The notes below the pieces were generated by a model. That model saw only the letters and a list, made by a program, of their open reading frames with translations, was not told the DNA's origin and did not search any database. Shown piece by piece: positions 47,441 through 59,421 of a stretch of 64,000 nucleotides of DNA (positions are counted from its first letter, which is position 1; each line of letters starts with the position of its first letter). A program made the translations under genes and the position numbers. Source of the DNA: Alopecurus myosuroides (taxonomy: Eukaryota > Streptophyta > Magnoliopsida > Poales > Poaceae); the NCBI GenBank assembly GCA_028641055.1, contig CM054062.1:171499715-171563714 (forward strand). Reading direction: 5' to 3'.

Positions 47441-48949
47441 GGGGATTTTTTTGGGTATCCTTCTCATATGGCCTTAGTCTAAACAGGTGCAAAAGCACAT
47501 TAACCATTCGGGTTATGACCAAGAGTCATTTTATACTTTGCACACAAGGTAAGGGAAATGTTAATCCTCCCATCCATAGACCACTAGGTGGAGCGACAGA
47601 AATATCAAGTTATCCTCCATTGGATAAGAAAGAAAGAAAGAAACACAAGAGAGAAAGAAATAAGTCGAAGTTGAAAGAAAAGCTTTAGGTCAATCATTTT
47701 GTGTTCCCCACAAGATTGTGAAGTTCTGACCCATTACCTTGCCCTTTTACAAGTTATGGTTACACCATATTTGGTGTCATTGTTCTAATCTCTAGCTCCT
47801 GTGACCCAAGTCTTGTTGGTACATTAAAGATCTATGATATCTTGATGTATGAAATAATTTAGTGCTCTCTAGACAACAACTTGTTGTATCCCACATTTGA
47901 TATTAATTTAACAAGAATTAAGTGGTTTTGTCCCGTATTTTTTCCTCAATTTGTGGGGAGTTTTACCTAAAATCTGTTACCTATGTGTTGATGTTTATTG
48001 ATGCACTTTTGGCATGAGAACTTCTAGTAGTAGTGCCTGTACTAACTGGTCGTTGTTTGCACCCATGACTTGTTCCAAATTCAGCTTGAACCTAATATCT
48101 GCATATATGTTGGATGCATATGTTTAATTTTCGTGATTGAACAACGGTCTTGAAAGTAAATACACGAGTAGTGTTTAAATTATACACTGATTTCGCCGCA
48201 TACTTTTCCGATCACGTATAATGTGATAATTCCCCGACAATATGACCACCGTGAGTGTTTTTTCCAAACTATTCTTAATAAAAAACTTTATAAGTTTTTT
48301 CCAGCCTTGTTTTGTTCAATTCGTTTCTACTTAATAATTGAATTGAGGAAACATGTTGACATAGTTCCATTAAGAAAGAAACAAAGCTCACGTTGTTTTA
48401 TCACGATGTCGGGTATCGAGCTTTTATCGAAATTTTATTTCTCACACTCAACTACTAATCTAGCATGCATATGTCAACTGAGGGCTGAAGATAACTTCCT
48501 TTTGTTGTTGAAATTTTCCTTGAGTTATCTCCCATACTATTTGGATTAGAGGCCACAATCATGACGTTCCTGATTTTTCATATTAATAGAATTAACATAC
48601 AACGTATACAAGTCGACATGCCAATAACAACCAACTCAAACTTTTCTGATTCACTAAATAAGGAAGGCACAAAGGGTCCAAAGAGAGATCATTGGTTATA
48701 TATGATAATTGGTTTTCCTAACGATAACCCATCATGCCTCCCAATGCTTGCTTCTTAGCACTATATCAATCCCCATCAAGGCCGTTTACATCACCATATT
48801 ATACTTTCTCTTAAGGAAAATGCATTCATCTTTGTATCTTAATTTCTTGTATCCCAATCATAAGACAACTTGGTAAGAGAAAATACATAGTGTGGCCTCA
48901 TAATGAAATGTGAGTTAAACCATCAAGATTGCTCTAATCGGTTTCATGT
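47441..48949. other. Unassigned AT-rich sequence
   Basis: Contains an AGAA-rich simple repeat at about 47620-47665. No gene seen; the plus-strand frame 48223-48549 matches nothing recognised. Confidence 0.4.
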
Positions 48950-50045
48950 TTTTTTAGATACAAGGCATCTAGTGCCCGACTTTAAATTAATAAAGCCTAG
49001 AGTTCATGGGAAGCGAGTTGATACAAACTGCTGAAGACATAACAGCTTAGCCAAAAGAAAGGTGCAACATGCTGAGGCATCACAGCTTAGCCAAAGAAAG
49101 TAAATCCGGCTGAAACAACAACTACCAACGACACCGGCCCTGGCGCCAGCAGGGACTAAGTCGGGGACTCGCGGGGCAGGTTAAGCGCGTGGAGACGCCT
49201 TAACTCGAGGGCGATCCTTCCCAGCTCCGCCCGGTCCTGCTCCTTTGCGGCGGGAAGCCACATGCCACAACTGCAAGAAAATAGCAGATTTGAAGATAAC
49301 ATCAGCAGAAGAGTTAATAACCTTCGACTCAATAGCCAGCTTATTTCTAACGTGCCACAAAGCCCAACTTTGGGCAAGAAAAACAATCCAAACCACACGC
49401 CTAAAGGAGCCCGAAAAGTTATCCAGAATGTCAAAGAATTGGGCAAAATTAGCCGGACACCAGCTGCACCCTAGCAGTTGACACAACACACTCCACGCAA
49501 ATCTAGCCAAGGAACAAGAGAAGAACATGTGAGCCGCATCCTCAGGGAGCCCACATAACACACAATTACCATCCGTAGGACCATATCGTAGAGCAATTTG
49601 CTCACTTAAGGGAGCCGATCCAAGGCCAATTGCCAAGAGAACACTCTGATCTTCAACGGGGGCCGCGCTTTCCACATGTCAGCAAAGTGCGCCACCGTAG
49701 CGCCTTGTATAAGTTTGGCATACATCGAGCTAACAGAAAAACGCCCCGAAGGCTCCAACGCCCACGAGACATCATCGGGGGCCTCACTAAGATGGATTGA
49801 ATCAATCGGGACACTCACCCGCGACCACATCGGGCCCATCTCCTGGTCTAGAGAACGGCGGAGACAAAGCAACCCCGTCGCCGCCTCGCCACCGAAGGCT
49901 CAGGGTCCTCACAAATGGCGAATATGAGGGGAAAAGCATCGCAAAGAGGACCCTCCCCAGACCACCAATCCAACCATAACTTAGCACGGGTACCATTCCC
50001 CACGCGGTGTTTAGCCCCCCAGTTTGAATAAGTGCTTGATCTTAG
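48950..50045 (-). pseudogene. 5'-truncated L1-type LINE, RT zinc-binding end
   Basis: On the minus strand, peptides at 49872-49606 and 49675-49181 together read the C-terminal zinc-binding domain of plant LINE reverse transcriptases (zf-RVT, PF13966 from memory): WALEPSGRFSVSSMYAKL, then a PPLKIRVFSWQLALDRLP block, then CVLCGLPEDAAHMFFSC with its Cys/His ligands. The frame is broken between 49606 and 49675 and again near 49880. The 3' UTR runs to an A tail seen as T's at about 48951-48957. The RT core and endonuclease are missing, as expected for a 5'-truncated copy. No target duplication was found. Confidence 0.82.
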
Positions 50046-51879
50046 AGAGACTGCGCAAAAAAGGGGAACCAGGATAGGTTCCCACAGTTGAAGATGTCAT
50101 TATTGGGTAAATACTTGGCCCTGAACGGATTGTCATTTTCGTGAAACCAATCATGGTGTATTATTTGTCTAGATGTACTAAAGTATCCAAAATAAGCAAT
50201 AACCCCCTTTGAAAGAAAAAGTAAGCACCTCATGTACATTTAAGAATCTATATGTCGCTCTACAAGTAGTACTACTAGTACAGCATATACTGTTTATTTA
50301 TTATGCGATGATAATACACTGATGTTGGTTAGTTCATTGACGCCAACCGTTAATTACAGGTAGATTATTAGTTTCTTATTCATTTTAGCCTGCGCCAGAG
50401 TAGCATATTCCGTATGGTATGTTTCAAGGCCTAGACAAATACCTTACATGCCACGTTTAAAGTCTTAGACAAATGGTTATGCAGCACAAGTCAATGACAC
50501 GCTTAGTCTCACGCAAATAGCTCAAGAGTATATGTCAGATATAATGGAATGAACAGACTGTATCGGCTGGCCTGCAGGAGGAAGCAACTAAAAAGAGACG
50601 AACCTGGCCAGTTCCTAGCGGAAAACAGTACTAGTACGATTTTTTCTCTTCTTTTGGAACTAAGAAACAGTATGACTCTCGTTACGCATATAGTAGGACT
50701 AACATTTTGCATATAATAGGTTCGTGTCGACACAATAACATCAAGCAACCTACTCGATAATAGAGATCGTGCAGCACGTACATGATTCTGCACGATTGTC
50801 ACCAGTTTAATACAGAAAGGAGTAGCAAATAGCATATCTGCCCGCGATGAGACCAGACCAGGAATTTACGGCTGTGTTGGAGAGCCTGAAACGGCCTACT
50901 CTGATTCTTCATTCCTCCCGAGACCGTGGCGACTTGGACAATTCACAGTTTGTTGGTTGGTTCCTTAGTTGGAAGTCATGGTTAGGCACATATGGTCACC
51001 GCTCATCAGCCTTTTGTGATGGACTAGGCACTTGCCGTTCATGCAATCGTGGGCCTCCTTCGGCCTTGGGGATTGGGCGGATCAACTCATGCGAACCCAA
51101 CTTGCTCGGCTCCCGTCTCCACCGGGCGCACTATATCTCGCCAGTACATTTATTTCCCCGCCCTAAGCGGGCCGGCCTATTTGTTGTTTTTTGAAAAAAA
51201 TAAAGCAAAGACACATAAACATGGGGTTCGAATCCTGGCCGGGTTCGCTATTATTTTTCATTCACCGAAAATTTTGGTTCGCTATTATTTTTGGTTAATC
51301 GGTATTTTTTGGGGCAGCGATGGTTTCACTAAAAAATATTCACTGAAATTTTTGGTTCAAAATTATTTTTGTTCAAACTAAAAAAAATATTCAGATTAAA
51401 AATTGTTTAAATTTGAGAATTGTTCATATGTAACATTTGTTTATGTTTGAAATCGTTATATTTTTTTTAAATCGTTAAAATTTAAAAATTGTTCAAAAGT
51501 AAAAAATCGTTCATATTTAGAAAGATATTGAAATTTTCAAAAATGTTTTTAGAAATGGTAAAATATACAAAGAAAAAAATGTGCGTGCCCTTTGCGAGTA
51601 TACATTTCTAGAAGTCACGTTCGGTCCTAGACGTAACTGTGGAGCGGAGAAAATACAAACAGCTGTAGCAGTGAGTACGTACCTGTAGGGCGGGAGGTAC
51701 GTACCGCAGTGGATGAACGTGAGTACGTACCTGTTTGTATTTTGTCTGTCTGGGACCAAACATTTCTAGAAGTTGATCGCTAATGCTAACAGCTCGGCCA
51801 GGCACCCAGGCCCATGAATTGTGAAGACGTGATCGAGGTGATGCTCTAGCTCGCTAGAAGCGAGGCATAGGGCCTCCCG
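50046..51879. other. Unassigned sequence left of the large Tat element
   Basis: Mixed to AT-rich, no gene. 51440-51560 is a low-complexity stretch of TTGTTCA/AAAATTT words. At 51640-51745 the word GAGTACGTACCTG is repeated and partly inverted. TCCCG at 51875-51879 would be one copy of the Tat element's target duplication. Confidence 0.4.
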
Positions 51880-52744
51880 TGTCGTGGTGGTGTCACGGCA
51901 GATGCCATAGGATGGCTAAAGTTGTGGGGACGATGGACGCTGGAGGCGCTCGGGGAGGGATCACGCGACGAGTAGCCGCGTGAGGTAAGGAACAAGCACT
52001 GCAAACAACACGATCTACCCAGGTTCAGGACCCTCGTGAGGAGGTAAAACCCCTACTCCTGCCTTTCTCTCTGTATATTAATGTCTCACCGAGTAGCCAC
52101 AGTACAAAATGTTCTTGTTACCGAGTAGCCACCCTTCTCTCTACGTGAAGAACTAGGTCAAGAATGTGAACCCAGTGCGTGATCCCTCGCGCAGGAGGGG
52201 GCAGGGCACCTTATATACTCGGTGCCCAGCCGGATACAGCCAAATACAAACAGATGTCGACATTGTGTGCACACCGTCCTTCTTCCGAGTTCCCGCTGAC
52301 AGCTTTGGCTTCTAAGCTTGTCCGGTGCGGAAAGTCGTTGGGCAAAACCAAGTAACCATTCTGTTATCACTGCCACGGACACAGAGTAGGTCCCCCCTAT
52401 CCTGCGACGCCCTGCTTCCACACTGTCGCTGTCAGGCACGCCGTCCTCAGATGAACAGTGCCGTGAACAGTGCCAAAGTACGGACCCGGGATACGCGGGA
52501 TTCTGTGTCAGAACGGCTCCTTTGACTTCTGGCCCGAGTAGGGTCCCGCCATTTCTACTCGGACCAACTCTTCTATTCGGAGTAACATAACTCTCTTGAT
52601 TCGTCCTTCTGGCCATCTATGTGTAGGACCGAGTAGCAATCGACCGGGTAGCAAGTACCGGGTAGCCGGCTACTCGGCCAAACATCTCTTCTGATCTTGC
52701 CTTTAGCACTTGCCTTTACCCTACTCGGGGGTAACCCCCCGACA
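51880..52744 (-). repeat. 3' LTR of the large Tat element
   Basis: 865 bp from TGTCGTGG to CCCCCCGACA. The right end is fixed by the adjoining PPT-like sequence; the left end by the TGTCG start matching the inverted end. The partner LTR is outside the window. Confidence 0.75.
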
Positions 52745-52761
52745 GCAGTCCCCGAAGCTGG
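52745..52761 (-). promoter_or_regulatory. Polypurine tract-like sequence of the Tat element
   Basis: Minus strand CCAGCTTCGGGGACTGC runs into the LTR start TGTCGGGG. The core CGGGGACT recurs elsewhere in the element. Confidence 0.6.
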
Positions 52762-53270
52762 TAGAGTCCCGCGAACTCGTTCACTGGGCCCTGCCAGCTT
52801 AAAAACCAATCTTGACGGTCTTGCCCTTGAACCTTGGGATACCGAGTAAAAACCTCCGAGTAGCCCTTGATTTTGTCTTGAGTCTCTTCTCTTCAGAATA
52901 GGACCAATTCTCTTCTCTGTATCCGAGTAAAAGGACTTGGTGAAATCTCGAATCGAAATTTCTGCGTGGCAGAGCACAATCCGGCTTTCCGCGCCGCAAC
53001 TGGGCACGTGTCACGCGGATACGACCCCGACGCCTCGGTGCCCGGGAACTGACAGGCCACGCGCCCAGTTTTCACGGAGTGGGCCCACTAGCCCGTTACG
53101 TCCCATCAAAGGCAGTGATTGCCCACGATCACGTCGTGGGATTAATTGTGGCCGTTACGCGTGCGTTCCGCGCTGTGTGCATTTCTAACCGGTCCACACG
53201 GCCCACTCCGCACGATCTCTGCCACGATCGATCCCACTACCTCAACTCGTAACGGCAACTCGAGGGGCGG

Positions 53271-53277
53271 TATAAAT
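53271..53277 (+). promoter_or_regulatory. TATA box of the antisense gene
   Basis: TATAAATACC 169 bases before the ATG at 53440, between the 3' LTR and the gene and on the strand opposite to the element's genome. It implies an internal promoter independent of the LTR. Confidence 0.7.
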
Positions 53278-53439
53278 ACCCCCTCGGTAACTCCTTCTTC
53301 CTCTTCTGCTTTCACTTTCCCCTCGCCTCCTCGTTTCTCCGCCGCCGCAGAGCACCTCGCCGCCGCGCATCTCATCGCGCCACCGCGAGCTCCTCCAACC
53401 AATTCCTTCGATTCTTCACCAAATTCTTCCTCCAGCGTG

Positions 53440-56400
53440 ATGGCTCGCGACGACGATGCCCGCGCCGGCTGGGCCGGATCTGAGGTCACCGCCGAGGAGT
53501 GCCAATGGCTGGTGAACACCCGGCGAGTTCCTCCTGGTGTTCGCTGCCGGCATCCTGGCAGCGAGCTCGTCCCCACTCCGCAGGAGGGCGAGCACGTCGT
53601 CTTCCTCGCGCACTTCGCGCGAGGATTCGGGCTCCCAGTCTCAGATTTCTTCCGCGCTTTCCTCAACCACTACGGCCTCCAGCCTCACCACCTCCCGCCA
53701 AACGCCATCGTCATGCTCTCATACCATGCCGTGGTATGCGAGGCATTCCTGGGCGTACGGCCCACCCCGACGACCTGGTCCCGGTACTTCTTCTTCCGGA
53801 AGCAAAGCAAGGCCAGGAAGGATGGCGCGGAGAGCAGCCGCGGGATGACGGAGACTGGCAGCGCCATGATGGTGCAGCGCGGCGGGACCAACCACCCGCG
53901 GATCAAAGGTTTGGATTCTGTCCGCAAGTGGCAGAGATCGTTCCTCTACGTGAAGAACATCCCTGTCGAGAAGGGTGCTGCCGTGGTGGATCAGATCAAT
54001 CTGCCCAGGTGGGCCAACATAGCTCCCACCGGGCAGAACTGGAGGGCCAAGCCGCCAATGAACTCCGACATCAAACAGATGGACGAGCGCCTTGCCGAGC
54101 TGATCGAGGAGGGGCTCAAGAGTGACGACCCCATCGCCTGCTGGATCTCCAGGCGGGTGCTCCCGCTGCAGCGTCGCGCACATCTCATGTGCTACATGGG
54201 CGGCCACCGAGATTGCACTCGGACGACCACGTTCAAGCTCAGCAATGCGGACGTGGCCGTCTGGGCGCGCTCCGTCATGAGCACCGGGCTCAGGGACAGC
54301 TGGCAGTACGGCTTCGTGCCGTACAGCCGCACGAAGCCAATCCAGCGGGTTAGTATCTCTCTTCTCGTTTCATGTGTATTGTTCCCGAGAAGATAGCCTT
54401 CTTGGCTTGCTGTGCCTATTATCTCCACTCTGCACCGAGTAGGACATTTAGCAGTGTTCCTTAGGCTTCGTGTGCTTTGTGTTTGCACGCCCTGCCGAGT
54501 AGCACACTTAGCAGTTTTGCTTAGGCTTCATGTGCTTTGTGTTTGCACGCCCTGCCGAGTAGCACACTTAGCAGTTTTGTTTAGGCTTCATGTGCTTTGT
54601 GTTTGCACGCCCTGCCGAGTAGCACACTTAGCAGTTTTGTTTAGGCTTCATGTGCTTTGTGTTTGCACGCCCTGCCGAGTAGCACACTTAGCAGTTTTGT
54701 TTAGGCTTTGTGTGCTTTATGCTTGCACGCCCTGCTACGTATGATGCCGTTATGCTACTCGACTGATTTGTGGTGTTTGCCTATTCTCCCGATCCTTGCT
54801 CGCCAGATCGCTGAAAGCCAGGAGCTCTTCGAGGCTAACTGGGAAGAGGACCGAAAGGAGGACGACGAGGTCTCCTTCGACACCGCGGACAGCCTCTGCA
54901 TCCCTCATGCCGTCCAGCCGGGTAAGCACCACGTCGACACATCCATTCGGGACTGGTCCGAAGACGACGACGAAGGTGATTAAGTTCACCTCTTTCGGTC
55001 GCGAGTAGCGCAACCCAATTTCCTTCGGTTTCCTAACTGTTTTCTTCTTCTCAACTTCACAGACGATGCTGATGCTGAGGAGGAGGGCGAGGACGAGGGT
55101 GAGGACGAGGACGCCCTTACCGTCGATCCGCTTGCGGTTGCTGCTCCCGCTACTCGCAAGAGGGCGGGTAGCGGTGCTCAAGAGCCCCCCAGCAAGAAGC
55201 CCAAGCAGGCCGTGAAGAAGGTTAAACAGGGGAGACGACTACCGCCTTCCCGTGCAGGGTAAGTGACTTTCTTCCGAGTTGTGCATCGTTGTTGCTGCTT
55301 TTTCTGAGTTCCTTGTTATTGCTTCTCGGTTTCTTCTGTCCTTCTTTCTTTTCTGAATTCTCTCTTCTTTTCAGCACCCCCTTGGATGCCAACGCCGCTG
55401 CCGCACCCACCAAATCCAAGTCCAAGAAGAGATCCGCCATCGACGTAGATGCGCTCATCGATCTCTCTGAGGAGGACGAGGACACAGCACGGGACAGGGT
55501 GCGCTCACCCTCCCCTGTGAAAGGAGAAGCCGAGGACGAGTTCCAGTACACGTAGACCGATGCCCACGACGCCGAGCAGGAGCAGAAGGCCCGCGCAGAA
55601 CAGGAAACGCAGGATGCTGCTCGCAACGAGAGACCACTTTCTCCCCCAGCTGCCACAGCCGGGGAGAACACAGAACAAGACTCCGAGCAGCACGACCAGG
55701 CCGCCATTGAGCGGCAGGAGGAGAGCCAAGAGCAGCCAGCAACAGGGGCTGCTGACCAAACTGACCCCGCGGCCCGGCCACGGGTAGAGAAACCAGAAGA
55801 GACACACCAAGGTCCCGCTGCCGAGCAGCGGGTCGAGATAATTGACGAGATGGTGCAAGACCCGCAGGGCCACGCGCAGCCGGACGCTGCGCAGGGTAGC
55901 GCGCCCTTGGTGCCGCCTACCCAGCAGGGCACTTCATCCACTGCACCGAGCTCCCCGCCGGTGAAGAAGACCAAGATCACAACAAGCCATCCAATCAAGA
56001 AGGAGCCTGCCGAGAAGAAGGCCAAGATTACAGCAAGCCCTCCAGCCAAGAAGGAGGCCGCCGAGAAGAAGGCCGCCGACAAGAAAATCATTGAGAAGAA
56101 AGCTTCCGAGAAGCAGGCCTCTGAAAAGCAAATTGGCCAGTCTGACGCCAACATCCGCAGGAATCCTCCTCGTGGCGCTGCGCACGACTCTGCCACGATG
56201 CCGCCGCCCCAACCAATTGTCAAACCTGTTGCCAGGGCCGGGCAGCTCGTCATTGGCGATTCTGGCGCGGCCGCTGACGCAGCCGCTGGATCAAGTCTGC
56301 GAGACCCGCCATCCTATCCACCTTACTTGGTGAAGATGAGCAAGCAGCACAACATCCCGATAACTGCTGCCGAGAAGAAACTTGCTATCAGGAAGGGCAA

Positions 56401-58750
56401 GCAGGCCACGGCTGTGGATTCCAAGCCGCCAGCCCGGAACAAGGACAGATCCCTCTCAATCTACTCGCGCGAGGTCCAGGAGACCGAGGTGACGTCCAGG
56501 GGGCTCGAGAAGATGATTGATCGAGTGGGCTTCATCGACGCCGAATGGAACAGCGACATCCTCGGCAACAAGAACTGGCACGGCTTGGCTTTGGGCGATT
56601 TGGATCATATGCGCATCGACTGGAACAAGGCGGACATGGGGTACAATCCCATGACCATCTCGTCCAAGACCAGCACGCTCGCCGCCAAGCTGTTCGTCCA
56701 CCGGAAGGCCGCAGAGGACATCGAACAAGCTTTTGCAGTAAGTTTTGCTCACCCAATTCGAGTTACCTTTTTCTTTTCTTCTACTCTTCTCCTTCTTCTT
56801 ATCCATCACCCAGTCCCCGAGATTCTGGCCGAGTAGACGGATACTCAACCGAGTTGCCGTCTTCTCGGGTTGAATCTTCCCCATTTGTGTCTGATTCGTT
56901 CTCTTTCTGCTTCTCAGAATAGCCTCTTGAAGAGAACAAACTTGTTCCGGCGGTTGCTCTGGAACCACAGCATCGCTAGAAGGCGCCTTGAGGCCCTCGA
57001 AATTGAGGGCAAGACCGATGAGGCGACGGAGGAAGAGGTCATGGATCGCACCCTCCAGATCTCCGAGATCGAGAGTAAGCTTTTAGCTACGCGGTTTCTG
57101 CGTTTCGTGTTTACGTCCGCTTCTGCTTTCTGCTGTAATCGATTCCTTTCTGCAGGCAAGTTTAAGACCTTGGCAGAGGAGCATGCGAACTGCCGCGTCT
57201 TTGTTGAGAGCGGTCAAACTACGATCAAGAGGCTGGAAGGTGAGTTGGTGTTTTTTCTTGGCTTGTTTTCCTTCCTCCCATCTTTGCTACTCTGCTGATC
57301 GTGTTTTGCTCTTCACAGAAGACCATAAGAAGTTTGTCGAGGAGCATCTCGACTGCCTCAAACCCGCCGAGGTGCAGCAGCAGTTGGCTAGCCAGGCTGT
57401 GGAGCTGAAGAAGGAATACACCACCGAGTTGGAACCTCTCCAACTCCAACTGCGAACTGCTCTCCAAAAAGCTGTTGACCTAGCTGCCGAGAAGAATAAA
57501 ATAGTGGCCGAAAGAAAAAGTTTGAGGCAACTGCCAAGGCCGAGAAGCGGGCTCTCGAGCTGGAGTGCGACACGCTGAGGAAGAGCAACTCTGATCTCAT
57601 GCTCCAGCTGGCCCAGTTCCGGAGGGTGGAAGAAAGGCATGTTGCCGACGAGGAGTCATGGGAGAAGACGCTGCAGTCGCTACTCTGCGAGCTGAACAGT
57701 GAGTACCCGCTTCCCTGCGCGTCGCTGTTCCTTTTGCTTCTCTGCTGCCTGATTCGCTTCCCTTCTCTGTCTCTGTTTCTAATCTTTTTGATAGCTTTTT
57801 CAGAAATCTTCCCCGACCTAAGCTCGGCCTGCAAGCCAGCTCTCTCAAAGGCTCAAGCAGCTCGCACCGAGAAGGGGCAGCCCATGGATACGAAAGCTTC
57901 AATTGAAGACTGCTTCACCAACATGCAAGGGCAGCTCCAGCGTCTGAGGGGCGTGGGCACCGATCTGGTGCGCACTGCCTTCAAGCTCCATGACCTGTTC
58001 TGGCCGCGGGACACTGCGCCAGCAACCATTCGCGGACTTGCCGAGAAGCTCAATGGCATCAAGGCCGAGCTGAAGAAGTGGCGGGCTTCCGGAGCTCGGG
58101 CAGGCGCGGACATGCTGCTCCTCTTCGTCTGCAGCTGGTATGACAATCTTGACCTCAACCTCATCCTCGAGATGCGCCGGGATTCGAGGTGGGAGAAGGA
58201 TACCGACTGCGTGGTTCGCCGCCAGTTGGTTGCATACGAGATTGCATCCTACGCGGATACCGCGGGCTACATCGACGGCGTCACCGAGCCCGACATGGAG
58301 GTGGAGGGCGAGGATGACGACGAGGATGACGATGACGACGAGGAAGCCACTGAGTCCGAGGGCCTGAGCTGCTTCAACAGTGCCAACGAGAAGACCGGGA
58401 AGGGGAAAGCTGCAGTTGTCGCGGATAGCGAAGATGAGGCCGAGAGCGAGAAGATGGTTATCGACACCGCGACGCTCGAATTCGGCACTTCATCAGGTGA
58501 TGCCCTCGATGACACGGCGCTTCTCCGCACCCAAGCTACTGCCTCCACCTCGGCAACGGACGTCATCTCGGTGGCCACGACCACCTCTGATCAGGCCGCC
58601 ACCAATCCAGAAGCTAACGCGGCGAGGACTGACGCCACCAACTCGGAAGCTGAAACTGCCAAGGCTACCTCCGAGACTGATGCCGCCAGGACCAACACTG
58701 AAGCTGATGTCGCCAAGGCCAACATCAAGGATGCTGCTACCTCCACCTGA
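53440..58750 (+). pseudogene. Eight-exon antisense gene of the Tat element ('putative gypsy-type transposon' protein)
   Basis: Exons read as 53440-54348, 54807-54975, 55063-55258, 55375-56737, 56918-57074, 57156-57239, 57319-57698 and 57804-58750, all with GT/AG introns and matching phases. Together they give about 1,400 codons if one base missing from the A run at 57515-57519 is allowed for. Exon 1 (residues ~40-250) carries FLAHFARGFGLP and CEAFLG, the signature of the plant gypsy-type transposon family PF04195 (from memory). Exon 3 has Lys clusters that could be a nuclear signal. Exon 4 is Glu/Gln-rich then has EKKA-type repeats. Exons 5-7 are coiled-coil-like. Exon 8 has a conserved helical block and an acidic Asp/Glu run. 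An in-frame TAG at 55553-55555 in exon 4 and the one-base loss in exon 7 break it. Expression from the TATA at 53271 would make a transcript antisense to the element's 3' part. No catalytic motif is visible; function unknown. Confidence 0.8.
54421..54735 (+). repeat. 60-bp minisatellite in intron 1 of the antisense gene
   Basis: Five tandem units of exactly 60 bp plus a partial one, with core GCCGAGTAGCACACTTAGCA. The units at 54541-54600 and 54601-54660 are identical. The 60-bp period keeps an open 20-residue repeat frame, but it is not in the frame of exon 1 and lies between good splice sites, so I read it as intronic. Confidence 0.9.
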
Positions 58751-59421
58751 TCACCTCCTGCAACTTTTATCCTTAAAACCTTTATCAGATCCCCGGGATG
58801 CCGGGTGCAGATGTATCGAAACAATTACGTTTGTCGCTTGCTACTCAGTTTTATTCACGTTTGATATTTAACTTAGTCAATTTGAGCAGCCTTGGCTCAA
58901 TGCCGGGTTGCGTTATCATGCAAGTCCCCGAGTTGCATTTCTTATTCGCTCTTCCTTTTCATCTCAGCTCTTACCCGCAACTTGTTGCTTGTTTGGTATT
59001 CGAGTCACAAGAATTCAAAGTCGGAGTTGCAAATACTAGCCACTTAGAAACACTCATAGTAACGCAGCCCATCACTTAGCCGAAAAGGAGTTAACAAGAA
59101 ACAACAGTAAAAGACATCCTACTCGGTTCCTGCACTCTTTCTTTCCTTAGTAATTTTTCTTGTGCTCATTGACCTTTTGCTTGTTCTCTTGCTTGCCATG
59201 AAGCCGGGTTTCGGACAGCAGCAGAGTCGAAGAGTTGGCATGTAGGTTTAAACACAGTACTAAATGTACTCATGAAATTTTAAGCAGAGCAACCGAGTGG
59301 ACCAAGGTGAAGCCGGGTAAAAACACACAGAGCAATTTTGGACGAGGGCAGTCCCCGAGCTCAATTTCAGATTGCAGAGTAGAATTTTAACTCGGATAAG
59401 AGAGTACATACACATCTTTGC
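58751..59421. other. Spacer between the antisense gene and pol
   Basis: The two genes converge here (tail to tail). No ORF of note. AGTCCCCGAG, the PPT-like word, occurs at about 58923 and 59350. Terminators or poly(A) signals for either transcript would be here but none is clear. Confidence 0.6.

Noticed and set aside
48938..50060. Target-site duplication for the LINE fragment
   Set aside because: No convincing repeat could be matched between the A-tail flank and the 5' truncation point.
51220..51245. GGTTCGAATCC looks like a tRNA or SINE B box
   Set aside because: No A box at the right distance upstream and no cloverleaf could be drawn.
54412..54744. 110-residue frame with a perfect 20-residue repeat as a coding gene
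   Set aside because: It lies between good splice sites of the antisense gene, is out of frame with exon 1, and is explained by a 60-bp minisatellite.
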